This document shows, piece after piece, positions 33,209 to 45,782 of a DNA stretch of 64,000 bases (the stretch's first letter is position 1; the number at the start of each line of letters is the position of its first letter). The notes beneath the pieces are model-generated. The model saw only the letters and a program-made list of their open reading frames with translations. It had not been told where the DNA came from and did not search any database. A program made the position numbers and the translations under genes. The DNA is from Adineta ricciae (Eukaryota; Rotifera; Eurotatoria; Adinetida; Adinetidae), in contig CAJNOJ010000349.1 of NCBI GenBank assembly GCA_905250025.1, positions 1 to 64,000 of the forward strand, written 5' to 3'.

Positions 33209-33701
33209 ATAGAAGTGAATTGACATTGAAAAGTATTATCATACATTATCTTATATTGAAGTTCTTCATAAGTGGGTCGAGTTTTACGAACAATATGATT
33301 ATCGAATCGAATGTTTTTTTTCTTGTGGAATGGATCGATCACAGAACTACGTAGTAGAAATCACATTCGATCTTGATCTCATATTCAAAAGTTGCGATTC
33401 CGCCACAGATCCTATCAATTTTTCATATTCTATCTAATGAACAATATATTAATATTTTAGAATATTGTCCAGAAAATATGACTGAAAATGAAAATAGAGT
33501 GAACGAAATGAGATCATAAAACATTAAAAAGACGTATGTTATGTTCATTAATATAAATATTCTCGAAAATATTTTATTCTAACACTGCGGTTAGATTTAT
33601 TGATATGTAATTATGTTTGAAATACAAAAACGAATAGTAACACGCTACTAAAAATCAACTCTGAATAAATAAACATATTAACCAAGTTAGACCAATCATT
33701 A
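33209..33701. other. Intergenic, nothing recognised
   Basis: AT-rich DNA between two gene relics. Confidence 0.4.
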
Positions 33702-33893
33702 GCATACTCCGTTCTGATTAAACCGGCTACTTTTTCCACACATACTATCGAGAATGAAAGTTGGATTGACACTCAATTGTGTTGGAAAAAACCTGACATC
33801 ACAAACGCGAACATTTTCTAAGCCAACTACACGTGCATGTGTATCTGTACATTTATACAATCCACAAGTACCTACTTGATGATAGGCACACAT
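33702..33893 (-). pseudogene. Relic of a GMC oxidoreductase C-terminus
   Basis: A 64-codon open stretch contains AYHQVGTCG and VVGLENVRVCDVRFFP, then SVNPTF. These resemble the conserved C-terminal block of GMC flavoenzymes (HPVGTC...RV.GVENLRVVDAS..P...NPN), which includes the catalytic-site His region. Nothing recognisable precedes it on the minus strand, so only the end of the gene remains. Assignment is by motif only. Confidence 0.5.
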
Positions 33894-34159
33894 AAAGTTA
33901 ATCTTCGCTGTAACTCATCCAAATCGACAGACAAACTTTTTGGATTTTAGCGGCTGTTTTAATGGCCATAGAATTCTTTGTTTTAAAAAAGTAGAATATC
34001 ACGATTTGCGTTGGCCGCTAAAAGTTGTAATTTATGAACTACCAGTAACTCCGGTATTCATACAAAAAAATATTGTTTTCGTTAGGAATTCGATATTTAC
34101 TCAGGAAAACACATCACAATAAGACTACTTTCTTGTTTAATGCCACTTTGAAATATAGT

Positions 34160-35059
34160 TTAGAAAAGAAATTTAGAAAAAATGAAGATGATTAATAGAA
34201 ACGCGGAAGAAGTAGCAGTAGTAGCTTTACTTTTTCTATTATAATCATCCATAACATCTGCTGAAGATTTTCCATATTTAGCGTGAACCAATTGTTCAAT
34301 AGTAAAAAATTCACATTTTCTTTGTTTAAGTCCATCAATGATAGAAGGTAAAGCATTTGCCGTATTTTGATAAACAAAATGCATTAATACAATACCCCAC
34401 TCTCCTCGATCAACAGCATTTAGTATTGGATCAACGACACAAGTGATATTGTTACCACAACTATAATCTTGAGAATCGATTTGCCAACTGACATGAAAAT
34501 AACCTGCATCTGCTGCTATTTTTGAAACAATATTCATATGCGTCTGTGTATCATCTTGATAAGGCTTTCCGAAAGGTGCACGAAATAAAGATAAACGGGG
34601 TGGTGGAGACATGAATTTATTTAAAGTTGTTTGAACACCAACAATTTCATCTGCAATATCGGTGTTATTTAAATCAGGTAAATTTTTATGATGCACAGTA
34701 TGTGTTCCAAGATTAAATCTATACTCGACAATATTCTTAATTGACTTTTGAGCAGCGAGATCTGTATTAACATTAACCCAGTTTTCTGTGTTTATAAAAA
34801 ATGTGGCAGGAAGATTAATACTGTGTAAGAAATCGACAATAGCATCCGTAGCTCCACCAGCTCCATCAGGACCATCGTCAAAAGTTAATGCTATTGCGCA
34901 GCAACCAGGCGTCGAACATAATAAAGATTTATTCACAGGATTATCAGTGAAATCCAGCAAAGGAACATTATACGTATTATTGGGATCTGTTTGGCAATAA
35001 ATGACATCAATTGTAAAGTATAATGACAAAAGTAAAAGAAAGAATTTCATTATTTTCAT
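34160..35059 (-). CDS. Chitin-deacetylase-like polysaccharide deacetylase (CE4/NodB), GPI-anchored, 299 aa
   Basis: A single exon starts at ATG 35059 with a signal peptide (MKIMKFFLLLLSLYFTIDV). All NodB motifs are present: TFDDGPDG (catalytic base Asp61 and metal Asp62), HTVHH (metal His120 and His124), RAPFG (Arg160), SWQIDSQDY (Asp195/Asp198) and IVLMHF (His227). The C-terminus is Ser/Thr-rich followed by a hydrophobic end, suggesting GPI attachment. The enzyme would remove acetyl groups from chitin or a similar glycan at the cell surface or in the cuticle/eggshell. The domain layout resembles fungal chitin deacetylases, so horizontal origin is possible. No intron was seen, and the flanking DNA is repeat-poor and AT-rich. 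Confidence 0.88.
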   Translation of the reverse strand: MKIMKFFLLLLSLYFTIDVIYCQTDPNNTYNVPLLDFTDNPVNKSLLCSTPGCCAIALTFDDGPDGAGGATDAIVDFLHSINLPATFFINTENWVNVNTDLAAQKSIKNIVEYRFNLGTHTVHHKNLPDLNNTDIADEIVGVQTTLNKFMSPPPRLSLFRAPFGKPYQDDTQTHMNIVSKIAADAGYFHVSWQIDSQDYSCGNNITCVVDPILNAVDRGEWGIVLMHFVYQNTANALPSIIDGLKQRKCEFFTIEQLVHAKYGKSSADVMDDYNRKSKATTATSSAFLLIIFIFSKFLF

Positions 35060-35694
35060 GTGCCTTTAAGAAACAAATGGTTCATCCAGACATTATTTTT
35101 CAGGTAGATAAAAACTAATGCATCAAATGATAAATCTATTTACTTTTAAAACATAAAAAGATATATATTGTTTGTTATCTTTTGTTTTAATAGAAGGAAT
35201 TTTGTAAATAGGACTTGCACTGGAAAATATCCGTTGAATGATAAACGTTTATCAAACTGCAAGAGAATACTTGAAAAAACCGTTTAAACTGCTGATATCA
35301 ACGTTCTCTGATATCCTTATATACCACGGTTTTGATCGAAAAAAACTTTTTCATTTACAATAACATGATTATTGAGACTATCATGAAGTGTTTGATCTTT
35401 TAATAGATAATAGAGATGGAATCAACGGAATTATCAAAAGTCAAGCTCGAATTTTGAAAGATATTTCTATTGAATCAATGAACTTTCTTCTGTAAAAGAA
35501 ATTTATTGATTATACCTAACATGTGAATATAAGAAGAAACTGCTCATTAAGATGCAAAGTGCAAGGATAACAACGTGCTTCAGCATCATTCTTGCAGTTA
35601 TATGTCATTCTGATACATAGTTCAAATATGTAACTACGTATTTGACAAGTGTTTATTTCTTTTAATAATATACAGCTGAAAATGTACAAAAAGA
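35060..35694. other. Intergenic, nothing recognised
   Basis: AT-rich spacer between the deacetylase and the decayed FG-GAP gene. Confidence 0.4.
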
Positions 35695-38232
35695 TTAGCA
35701 CATTTGAATTAATGTTTCAATAGAATTTGTTTGATAACATGCAATAACAATGTCCAACCATTGATCTTTATTTAAATCATCAATAGCTATTGAATAAGGA
35801 TGATATTCATTATCAAACGTTCTATTTTCATTTCCTTACAAAATCAAAATATGACTCGTATCGGAATTAGTAACGACAATATCCAATTGATTATCTTTAT
35901 TCAAATCTGCCACATCAACAGAATATGGTCGAGAATTCAAAACCAGTTGAATATGTTGTCATATTATTGAAATTTCCATCATTAAATCCTAGTTGAACAC
36001 CAATATTATCTGTTTCATAATTTGTTATAACAATATCTATCCATCCATCCATTATGATTAAAATTACCATATGAGAAATTGCTTTTGGTATCGAACCGTT
36101 TCCAGTTGAATATGTGTTTCCTAGAAGAAATGTTCCATCACCAAATCCAAACAAAACTTCAATTTTATCAATGCCATTATTTGCTACAGAAATACCCAGA
36201 TTGTTATCGTTGTTAAAATCATTGATAGCAACTGAAACTCTGGTGCAGAAAAATCTCCAGTAGAATATGAATTTATCAAGAGAAAACTTATTTCACCAAA
36301 TCCAATTAAAATATTTAGTGTATTAATATCTTTAGTATAGCAGCGTCATAAGGAGCAGAATGTTCTTCAAGTATAACGAAGTAATCATTGAACCAAATGA
36401 TCCGTTACCTAAATCCCAGAAAGATACCAACATTATTCAAGCCATAATTCGCAACAACAAGATCGAATTGTTTCCTGTTGAATTTTAGACATTGATATGG
36501 CAAACCTTCCATTTTCTTGTCCTAGAAGGATAATTAAATTTGAACTATCATAGAAAACAACAGGAAAATCAAGTTCATTGTCATAATTAAAGGCATTCAT
36601 AACTATTGAATAAGGATGTGAATTATTTCCAATTGAAGAAATGAATTGATCAGCAAATGATTCATTTCCATGACCATAAATGAAACTCATTGTATTACCT
36701 TTAGAATTAACAACAACTATATCTAAATGATTATCTTTGTCAACATGATTTGCAATTACATATTGTGGACAAGAAACAATTCCAATTTCATAAATTATTC
36801 CATGTAAAAAACTTCCATTATTTGAACCAAATCGAATACTTAAAATATCAGTTGCCGAATTGGCAAGAACAACATCTGTTTGATTATCATTATTGAAATC
36901 TCCTGTCGCTTTTAAATACGAATTAGGAACAGTTCCGGTTGAATATATCGTTTGATTAGTAAATTCTGCAACTTCATATTGAGTTAAGATTTCAATATAA
37001 CCCGTCCCTCAATAAATTGTAATGATTTCTAATTGATTATCAGAATTCAGATCAGTAATAACAAGAGCGTACGGATTTGAGGCAGATTGCGTTGAATATA
37101 ATCGTTCAAGTCCAAAAGTTCCATTTCCATCATTGAAATAAACTAAGACTTCACTTGAAGTTAGAATTGTCGCAGCTATATCATAACAATTATCATTATT
37201 TACATCACTAACAACAATTTCTTGTGGGATACCAAAAATACCAGGAGAATATGTTGTCATATCAATAAAAGATCCATTACTCAATCTAAAACAAATAGTT
37301 ATTGTTTTGAGACCATCATTTGAAGAAACTAGTTAATGTCTAAATACGTATCATTGTTAAAATGATAAACAGTTAAAAAGCATGGACCTGATCCAATACG
37401 AACCGAATTAATAATCATCGACTTAAAACTTCCATTTTCGTTCCCAAGAAAAAACACCAATATTATCACTACTAGTATTTGCTACAAGAACATCCATTCG
37501 TTTATCATTGTTCAAATCAGTTATACAAAGATACAGTGGAAAAGAATTTTCTCGAATAAATTTTCCATCATCAAATACTATTGAAAGTAGCGATATAATT
37601 CACATTAAATCCAATTCATCATCTTGATTAAAATCATAAACAACAACAGTAAATGGATTCGATCCAAATAATTGTTGAATCATAAGTTGTTAATGTATCG
37701 CAGAGAAATTTCCCTTTTCATCGCGTTGTAAAATATGAATTTGATCATTGGAGAATCAACAATAACAATATCTAAATAAGTATCTTTATAAAAATAACTA
37801 ACATTTATATGTTGTGGAGATGAGTTTGTTGATACTTGATATGTAATTTGTTTTGTAAATGCTTCATTTCCACAATTATAAAATATTCCAGTATTTCCAC
37901 GATTTGAATAAGTAACAATAATATCAAAATATTTAAAATGATTAAGAATAAACGAATTTGGTTGAGATATTGATCCTGTCGAATAAGTTTGTTGATCAAG
38001 AAACGTTTTTTCATCAATTGAAAGAAATATTCCAATATTATGTCTACCATAGGATTAGCAACAACAATATCCACTTGAATAACCTACGTGACCTTGGCGT
38101 AGCAAAATAAACAATGATAATTCCAATAATCATTGGAATGAATGTAAATATGGTACATAATATGAAAGATGTTATACAGTCAATATGGTCTTCTTGAAAC
38201 TGATACAAGTGTATCAGATTGAATGATGTCAA
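35695..38232 (-). pseudogene. FG-GAP/VCBS-repeat membrane protein, decayed by many frame breaks
   Basis: The head is a type II membrane anchor (MTSFNLIHLYQF, then a helix IFTFIPMIIGIIIVYFA). Repeated FG-GAP blocks then follow on the minus strand for 2.4 kb, such as DLNSDNQLEIITIY, VSDVNNDNCYDIAATI and DQWLDIVIAC. The blocks alternate among all three frames, with breaks roughly every 150-250 bp. No single reading frame exceeds about 90 codons. It ends at the stop near 35695. The intact gene at 39963-41618 has the same plan. Calcium-binding FG-GAP propellers usually mediate surface adhesion. Confidence 0.75.
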
Positions 38233-39962
38233 TTAGAATGCAAGCTCTGTTTCTGTTTGCGTGTCGTGTTTGTTGGAATTGGATGGCTTTGAGATATCAT
38301 ATCTGCCATCTTGAGGGTATAAGTAAGATCAGATGAAACTGAGATGAAAATTTATCACCATCATTCTAACAAAACAGTATTATCGGGATAAACTGTCAAT
38401 TTGGTTTACGAAAATATCAACAAAATGACTTTCTCGAAGAAAATATGATTAATCGATTTCGTGGAAAAAGTAAATGCGGAAGCTTTCGATTTTATCCGAA
38501 AGTTATGTGTAGTGCAAAAAAGTGTACCAGATTAAGACACAAGATGCCACCCACAAATATCAATAGTTTTTCAATAACTTAGGAACCACTCGTCCGATCA
38601 TTCTCATCTTCGAATTTCAGTTAGATTCTGATGCGATAATAAACGATTGGAAATTTCATTATAATCAAATTAGCTTTTCTGGAGTAATCATGTAGACCAA
38701 CGGTAGAGAGTACACTGATTGGTTCGAGCAATGTGCTCGCCTTCCCAATGTACTGTAATACTAAAATGTTTCAAATCTTTTCTTAGTGACATAATGTTGA
38801 CACTTTGACTCTTTTCAAGCTAAGCACATTTTTTAACAACAACGTGATTAACGTTAACGAATACAAAAACTGATTTAGGTTAATTTCACCCAGATCCGTC
38901 AGTTCGCACTCATTCTCGTAACCTTCATCTATTTTCACCATCACCCTTCGTTCAATCTAACATATCACCGTGTAAATTTTAGCGATGGCATCAATATTTG
39001 AGACCTATAAGTAGCAAATGGGTGATCTGGGTGAAATACGCTCACACCCTTAGGATAAAGAGTACTATCAAGAATACTCACATTCTTTTGACATTTAAGT
39101 ATATTTCCGAAGTTCCATTGAAATTCGGGCGTGTTTTCCATCGCAGAACCATTTGAATCGGATTTCACTCAAATCATATTCAACTCAGTAATACCCACCC
39201 TTCACTGATCAACAAACGCTCTCTCGGTGTTTTCCAGGAACAAAGAAAGCAGTGTGAAAAGTTTCACAGCGTTTTAACAACTATAGGATCACTTGAGTGC
39301 TCATAACTGATACAGGAAATGAATGAAAGAGGATCAAGCGGACAGGCCGACGAAAACTTCACCAACATCCAGCAAGAATTATCGGATTAACGGCCGGACA
39401 TGCTTACCCATTCTGTAGTGTATTCAGATTTTGAATGCACAAAAATGAAACTTTTCATAGGTAAGAGCGTTATATGCCACTGCTTTCATAACCAGATAAA
39501 CTTTACCATGTATGTTATTCGAAAAAACATCACGCAAGTTGATTTAGCTCGTCATTTCAAGATCGAAATCAACGCAATCGATCAGAAAAAACACAAAGAT
39601 GTATATAACACATACTTTAATAGTAATTACATACATCAATTTGATTGAAGTATATTTTACATGTCATATGAAGCGAAATAATGACTTATAAACATCATGT
39701 TCCATTAAAATTCAAGGCTTTTATGCTTCTGTTGGCATGTTTATGAAAAACTAGAATAATTCTTTTGACATAAATGACATGAAAACGAACGCACTCGAAT
39801 AGACATTAAAAATAATATGTACTTTTTGGAGAGATATATAAAACAATAACATATATCGTTGTTTTTAAAACAAAAAAAGTAATTATATTTAACGGAAATA
39901 ACAAAATTCTTCAGCTTACCTATATAAATTGTTGATATTCTTTCTGTATAAACATTATTGCA
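38233..39962. other. 1.7-kb intergenic between two divergent FG-GAP genes
   Basis: No gene was recognised. A perfect 13-bp inverted pair (TTTCACCCAGATC at 38884-38896 and its reverse complement at 39024-39036) may be a MITE remnant. A weak open frame at 39400-39648 has no family features. Confidence 0.4.
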
Positions 39963-41618
39963 ATGAATGTAAGTAAATAATATCAGTGTTAATAATTTCT
40001 GATCAATTTTTATTGTATTTAGAGTTATCCTGTTTCGAAAGTTGAGCCGAAAGCGACAATGGACTCCTCCGCATCGTTAGAATTTGCCAAAAAGACAAAA
40101 AAGTATGCATTCAATAGTATCTATGTCTCATGAAAACAACATGCATCATTTAGATCTATTTGCACACCTCAAAAGATCCGAATTTGTATAGTTATTATTG
40201 CAATACTAATTCTGTTAATTATTGGTGTCATTACATATATCTTTGTTTCTCGTCAAAATGCATCATCATCATCAAATCCAATTACAGTTAACGTGACTAC
40301 AGGCATGTATTATAGTTTTATTTTAAAAAAAGGTCTTATTCATCCCTATAGGTTCAATTCCAACCTCAGTTTCAATTTCAAGCTCAGCTTCAACCTCAGT
40401 TTCAACCTCAGTATCAACCTCGGTTTCAATCTCAATCTCAACTCCAACTTCAGTTTCAACCTCAACCCCAGCCTCAGTTTCAAATAGAAATGGTTCTGGT
40501 ATGAGCACGACTTCGTCCAGTGAGCATTTATTCTTTTTTTATATAACTGATATTGATATTCACATTATTTAGATACACAATGTCAAATCTTAAAATTTAG
40601 TCCATATCGATCATATTCTACTGGTTCAAAACCTTGGTCACTGGCTATTGCTGATTTAAATAATGATAATGCCAACGATATCGCCGTTGTTAATGCAAAT
40701 GATCCAAGTGTTGGAATTTATTTGAATTATGGAAATGGATCAGTTAAAGTTGCTTCAGTCGTTTCAACTGGATCATATTCTGTATTTGTTACTGCGGGTG
40801 ATTTTAACAAAGATAACAATGCAGATTTAGTCGTAGCTCAAGCTTCAGCTAACAGTTTGGGAATGTTTCGTGGCATTGGTAATGGAAGTTTCAACACACG
40901 TATTGATCTACCTGTTGGTAGTTATCCATATGGTGTAAGTAATGGTGACTTCAATGGTGATGGTCATCTTGATCTTGTTGCTGTTAACGATTACGATAAT
41001 ACTGCTAGTATTTTATTGGGATTTAGTAATGGAACGTTTAAGAACAATACTGTTGTATCTACAGGTTCATATGTCACAGCAGTAGTTACTGCTGATTTTA
41101 ATAATGATAATTATCTAGATTTTGCAGCGACAGATTATTCAAGTAACACAGTAAGTGTTTTTATTGGTTTTGGCAATGGCAGCTTTCAACAACGTCGACC
41201 ATATTCAACAGGAACAAGTCCATGGGGTATTACTGTAGGAGATTTTAATAAAGATAATTATGTGGATATTGTTACTACTAATTATAAAGATAGTTCAATA
41301 AGTTTACTTTATAATAATGGGAATGGAACGTTTCAATCTCAAATTAAATATAAAACAGGATACTATCCAATGTCAGTGGCTGTGGGCGATCTAAATCATG
41401 ATACAAATATTGATATTGTTGTTCCCACCGCTAACGATAATTATATGACTATTTTTCTCAATTCTGGTAATGGAACTTTCGGTAACGTCATGAACTTAAC
41501 AGGTGATTGGCAATTATCATCAGTAGGTATTGCAGATTTGAATGGAGACGGTCGGTTAGATATCGTCGCTACGAGTATATGGAACCAGACTCTAAATATA
41601 TTTTTAAACTCATGCTAA
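39963..41618 (+). CDS. Type II membrane FG-GAP/VCBS-repeat protein (5 exons, 482 aa)
   Basis: Exons 39963-39968, 40023-40102, 40154-40302, 40352-40519 and 40573-41618 join in frame to 1,449 nt. The first exon holds only Met-Asn. The introns are 54, 51, 49 and 53 nt; the third uses a GC-AG pair (GCATGT donor at 40303). A cytosolic head of about 40 residues is followed by a transmembrane helix (IRICIVIIAILILLIIGVIT) and a Ser/Thr/Pro stalk encoded by TCAACCTCAGTT-type repeats in exon 4. Six or so FG-GAP units follow (for example GDFNGDGHLDLVAVNDYDN, GDFNKDNYVDIVTTNYKDS), each with a calcium-binding Asp-rich loop. The extracellular propeller probably binds other surfaces or glycans. Mucin-like O-glycosylation of the stalk is likely. 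Confidence 0.85.
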
Positions 41619-42198
41619 GTTTTCTTTTCGCTTTATTTCAATTTGAAATAAAAGATCTATCAATAATGGATCATAATGTTTCTCTTTCATTTTACGTCTC
41701 TCAAAATGAATCACGAGAATGCAATCATTTATTACCGTGTAAAATAACACTTTCAATATGTCTACAAGTTTTCTGAGAATAAACGATGGAAATGATGTAC
41801 GAGATACTTTTACGATGAACATCGTACCCCTGAAGTCTTGATTTTCAAAAGAAGAAGTCGTTTAGAAATCGCTAACTCTATTTAAGTATTAAAACTTTCC
41901 TACGAGTTCTAAACTTGCTAACCGAAGAATATATGTTTGCACCTTTGACTTGTAGCATACAGTCTGTGACCCATTCATTAGACACCCTCACTTCGTGCTC
42001 AATCCTCAGGATAAAGAATGTAAAATTGAAATATTCATCAAATTCAGGAGAAAATAGGATAATTCATATGAGAACATATAATAATAAAAACTGTTGAATT
42101 TATGAAAATCAATCCATAAATGAATTACGAACAACATCCAATTACTTCTCAAATTAGTTCTTTTTAGTAAAATATGTACCAAGGAAAGTAATTAAAAT
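41619..42198. other. Intergenic, 3' regions of two convergent genes
   Basis: No gene was recognised. An AATAAA-type signal lies at about 41777 for the FG-GAP gene. Confidence 0.4.
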
Positions 42199-43164
42199 CT
42201 AAACAACAGTTCTTTTACTTTGTAAAGGTACTGTTTGTGAATGAAGTTGATTCGATCGCATAAAACAGATAGCATTTTTAACATTTCGTCTAAAAGCACT
42301 TGACATAATTATATAAATATAAAATGTCCCAGCATACAATAGAAAACTAAATAGAACACAAACATTTCTCCAAACACCTTCTTGCGCTACTCTTAAATTT
42401 GATTTAACCATTGATTGAGTAATTTGTGTATAAATATTAAATAGAAAATTTGGTGTTGTACCAACAAATATAACACTAAATTCAACAATCATCATTAAAT
42501 TAACTTGACGATGAAGTCGACTATGATGAACATTTCGTACTGAATAAAGATTATACCATGTAAGTATAGAAAAAATAGCCAAAATCACCATCGGTACACA
42601 ACTACAGGCAACTAAATTAAAATAATTAAGAAATTGTGCATATAGTGCTCGATCACTATTTGATGCTGTACATCCATTTCCTGAATAATAAATTCCATCT
42701 GGAATAAAGATTATAAAATAGATCAAACTAATTATAATTGTAATAATTGCAGCTCGTTTGAATGTCATTAAACGTCGATAACGTTCATGATGTGACGTAT
42801 TTAAAAATCGATCAATACATGATAAACAAATGTATATGTATGACATATAGAAACTCCAACGTCCAAATAGCCAACGAATTTTGCAATAAACTATGTTACC
42901 AACTAATGGATCAATGCCAGTAATAGTGACCATACTACGTGGAAAACGAGATGTCCACAAAGATGTTAAATTACTGGTAAATAACATAATTAAGAAAATA
43001 CAATTTGACATTTGACGAAGTGTTTTATTTCGAAGGAAAACAAGAATATTTATTAGATTTCCTATTGTACCAATGACAATGAAAATCATTATACCATAAC
43101 CATCGAGAAACTTAGCGATTGATTGAAGACGAAGAATTTCATTGTTATCCGCTGAACTTGTCAT
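42199..43164 (-). CDS. Rhodopsin-like GPCR, orphan (321 aa)
   Basis: A single exon with seven hydrophobic helices. TM1 has the GN motif (IGTIGNLINILVFL). TM3 ends with CIDRF in place of DRY. ECL1/TM3 and ECL2 cysteines are present (YCKIRW, GNGCTAS). TM5-TM7 follow, and a short basic C-tail begins SSAFRRNVK. The N-terminus is short and lacks a signal peptide, as expected. The general pattern is that of FMRFamide/peptide-type orphan receptors, which are numerous in bdelloids. TM7 lacks a clear NPxxY, so coupling is uncertain. Length equals that of the GPCR interrupted at 62263-63607. Confidence 0.8.
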   Translation of the reverse strand: MTSSADNNEILRLQSIAKFLDGYGIMIFIVIGTIGNLINILVFLRNKTLRQMSNCIFLIMLFTSNLTSLWTSRFPRSMVTITGIDPLVGNIVYCKIRWLFGRWSFYMSYIYICLSCIDRFLNTSHHERYRRLMTFKRAAIITIIISLIYFIIFIPDGIYYSGNGCTASNSDRALYAQFLNYFNLVACSCVPMVILAIFSILTWYNLYSVRNVHHSRLHRQVNLMMIVEFSVIFVGTTPNFLFNIYTQITQSMVKSNLRVAQEGVWRNVCVLFSFLLYAGTFYIYIIMSSAFRRNVKNAICFMRSNQLHSQTVPLQSKRTVV

Positions 43165-43737
43165 CGTTTTGACCCAGAAAACAAAGTTTGACTTAGATTC
43201 ACTTCTTTTCTAACGATATAAATGATATAGATTTTGCATTTTCATTATTATATATAATACTCGGTTATTTCCCTATGTTAGAAACTCTTAGGAGGAAATT
43301 ACGGATCTATGTGTCAGATTAAAATATTACAAGACGTCATCAAGAGACTATTGTCATCTTTATGCATTACGAAATCAAAAATCACATCAAAATTCAAATA
43401 CTTTATTTTAATTTAAAAAAAAACGTCAGAAAGACCTTGTAGCCATATTAAGGTGTTTCTCTGATCTTCGTTCGCATCTACATCTTCATTATTAAAAAAG
43501 ATGTTCATTTGATCCATTCATAGAATGCACTTACATGTTGATAATAAGTAGTGCTCATCATCTCTGAATTCGTTGACTCTTTTAAGGAAGAATTTTCCTT
43601 TGGTCCGTTCTGTATAGATTGTATCGATATTAAATGAACTAAGTTACAGACGAATTCACATGTTGCACTATTAGAATTTTTTGTTTAGATCAACCAACGA
43701 TCAATCGCGTTAGTCAATGTCCTTTGTACACCATCTT
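43165..43737. other. Intergenic, nothing recognised
   Basis: AT-rich spacer before a repeat that ends at the contig join. Confidence 0.35.
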
Positions 43738-44410
43738 GAGGGCGATGCTGAGTACCATATTTACACATCAATTTCATCCTTGTGTCGCCGTTAGATTTGA
43801 AGCAACGAAATCATCTAGATTTTTCAAAAATGAGAGAAGACAAAATGAAAAGAAAAGGAAATTTTGAATACAGTAGAGCTTCTTTATACTGAACATCATC
43901 AGGACTTTCAGGACAAATCTCCATGGATTGAGACTAAATTTGGAAAGATGTGAATCAGGGTGGTTCCACCAGATTCTAACAGTATTGATCGAGTAATAAT
44001 CTTTTCTTCTTCATCTATTTGAGACTACGATCACGCGAGGTGATCACAGGTATACTACTGACTTATTTATTGAGTTGTTTTCCAACTGTACGTAAACGAT
44101 AGTTCATTGATAAAGAAATACATATCTTTTGCAGAACTATTCCATGATAAAAAGCACCGAAAAATATTGTCATTTATTCGATTTAACTACTTTTTAGAGT
44201 GTGACTTTCAACTTTACTTCCATTCAGCGTTGGAAAAAACATGAGAAAAACAGCATATGTTCGTCTACATATTTGCCTATGACAATTATCATATACATCA
44301 TTTCGAAAATCTGAATACACAGAAAAGAAAAATCTATGACGTCATTGTATGTTTTACGTCAGTTGTGAATCGTAAATATTTTTATTTCGGCGAAATTTGT
44401 CGAGACAAAG
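43738..44410 (+). repeat. Repeat copy 1 (about 0.65 kb), ends at contig join
   Basis: It matches 45783-46436 at about 90% or better by eye, in the same orientation, and stops exactly at the N at 44411. It could be a repeat family or the other haplotype. Confidence 0.7.
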
Positions 44411-44411
44411 N

Positions 44412-44896
44412 AGTTAACCATGCACGATGGTCTTCGTCTACCGCGACTTTTCCGAACAGCTGGTTTTAAAACCGATCTCGCTGATCTTACGAATTTAGCT
44501 AGTTGTCGAATGTACACGTCTGCCAGTGAAGTATGGAATGGACTTGCAAAAAATGCTACTGAAGGTCTTGGCTCTCCGACATTGATTATTCCTACGACGG
44601 CATTACTTTTTCTCGGGCAAGTCCTACCGTTTATGAACTTAGGATCTCTTATCTATCAGCAGATCAATAATTCATCAACTTCTTACTGGTTCCATTTGTA
44701 TTCTACGATGACTCTGATTTCTGTCGTTTCTGCTTATCTACCTCGTATTCTTGGAATAACTCGTTTCCGTCAAGACTGGCGTGGAGCAATTTTACATCCA
44801 TTTGGCATCGTACTACTTCTAGGAATACAATGGTATGCTTTCGCCCGTAAAATCATCGGTTGCAAGACAAGCTGGCGTAACCGAGCGTATGTATAA
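44412..44896 (+). CDS. Glycosyltransferase family 2, C-terminal fragment (5' end lost at contig join)
   Basis: The frame is open from the contig start and ends at 44896 (about 161 codons). It begins with the acceptor-site block THMHD-like/GLRLPRLFRTAGF and RMYTSASEVWNGLAKNATEG, followed by three membrane helices and the terminal block FRQDWRGAILHPFG...SWRNRAY. These resemble the C-terminal half of bacterial membrane-associated GT2 enzymes of the HpnB/ceramide-glucosyltransferase type. The nucleotide-sugar-binding N-terminal half is missing, and the preceding contig does not contain it. Bacterial-type architecture suggests horizontal acquisition; the sugar and acceptor are unknown. It may be complete in the real genome. 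Confidence 0.6.
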
Positions 44897-45782
44897 ACGT
44901 CAATTTTTTTGTACAATGAAGCGAACAAAACGATATGTAGGTGAATGATCAGTTTTTTCTAAATAAATATTTGTTTTTTTTCCTTCGATCAAATATTTTA
45001 AAAAAGAATATGATGAACAGACAATGCTAAACAAGTGACAATTAACATTTGATAGTGATTCGATTAGATTCAATGCGAATGACGAATATCAAACCAATTG
45101 TCTTGTGGAACGTTGTTTTTCTTTTTGAGAAATCTAAAATCACATTCTATTTATCTAATGCTCGCATCAATCGCGAAAACAATGTCAACGCACAGTTACA
45201 TATGGAACAAAAAAACGTTCGATCAGTTTCTTCTTTCTGTTCTCAATCAATGCATTGTGAATGTATTCTATGTTGTCCTCGTTCGAAAACTACGAGTTCA
45301 GAAACAAAATGCTGTTTAGAAAAGTGTGTTACAGTAAATAAAAAGAAAATATTCCATTAGAAAGCATACCATAGGTCCTTGACCACTACACTATGATTCA
45401 TTTTGTACTTTCAAGTTACCGTCTAGGCTCTTATCTAGTCGAAACTGAACAAAACGTTAAAAACCAAGAAAAGCTTGACAGAATTGAGAAATATTGAATA
45501 ATTGAATAAATATAATATACAGTTTTTTCTTCTACATCATTTTTCTTCACAGTGAACCTGTTTAAACTTGATCCAGTCATTTGTAGGAACTAGCGTTTTA
45601 GACAACCGTTTGAAGTATAGTGAATAAAAATATATTCTCGATACTGTGTAAATTTATTTAAATGCGATCTCTCGACATTCTTACCGCTCAGCAGTATGCA
45701 GCTGATAATTAATAACTAATTAGTTACATTTAATAATGAATTAGGGTCGAAATTCCTGTAATTCGAGGATGAGAGTAGCACG
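44897..45782. other. Intergenic, nothing recognised
   Basis: AT-rich. Short open frames at 45049-45360 show no family features. Confidence 0.35.

Noticed and set aside
39400..39648. 82-codon open frame
   Set aside because: No recognisable features and no supporting context.
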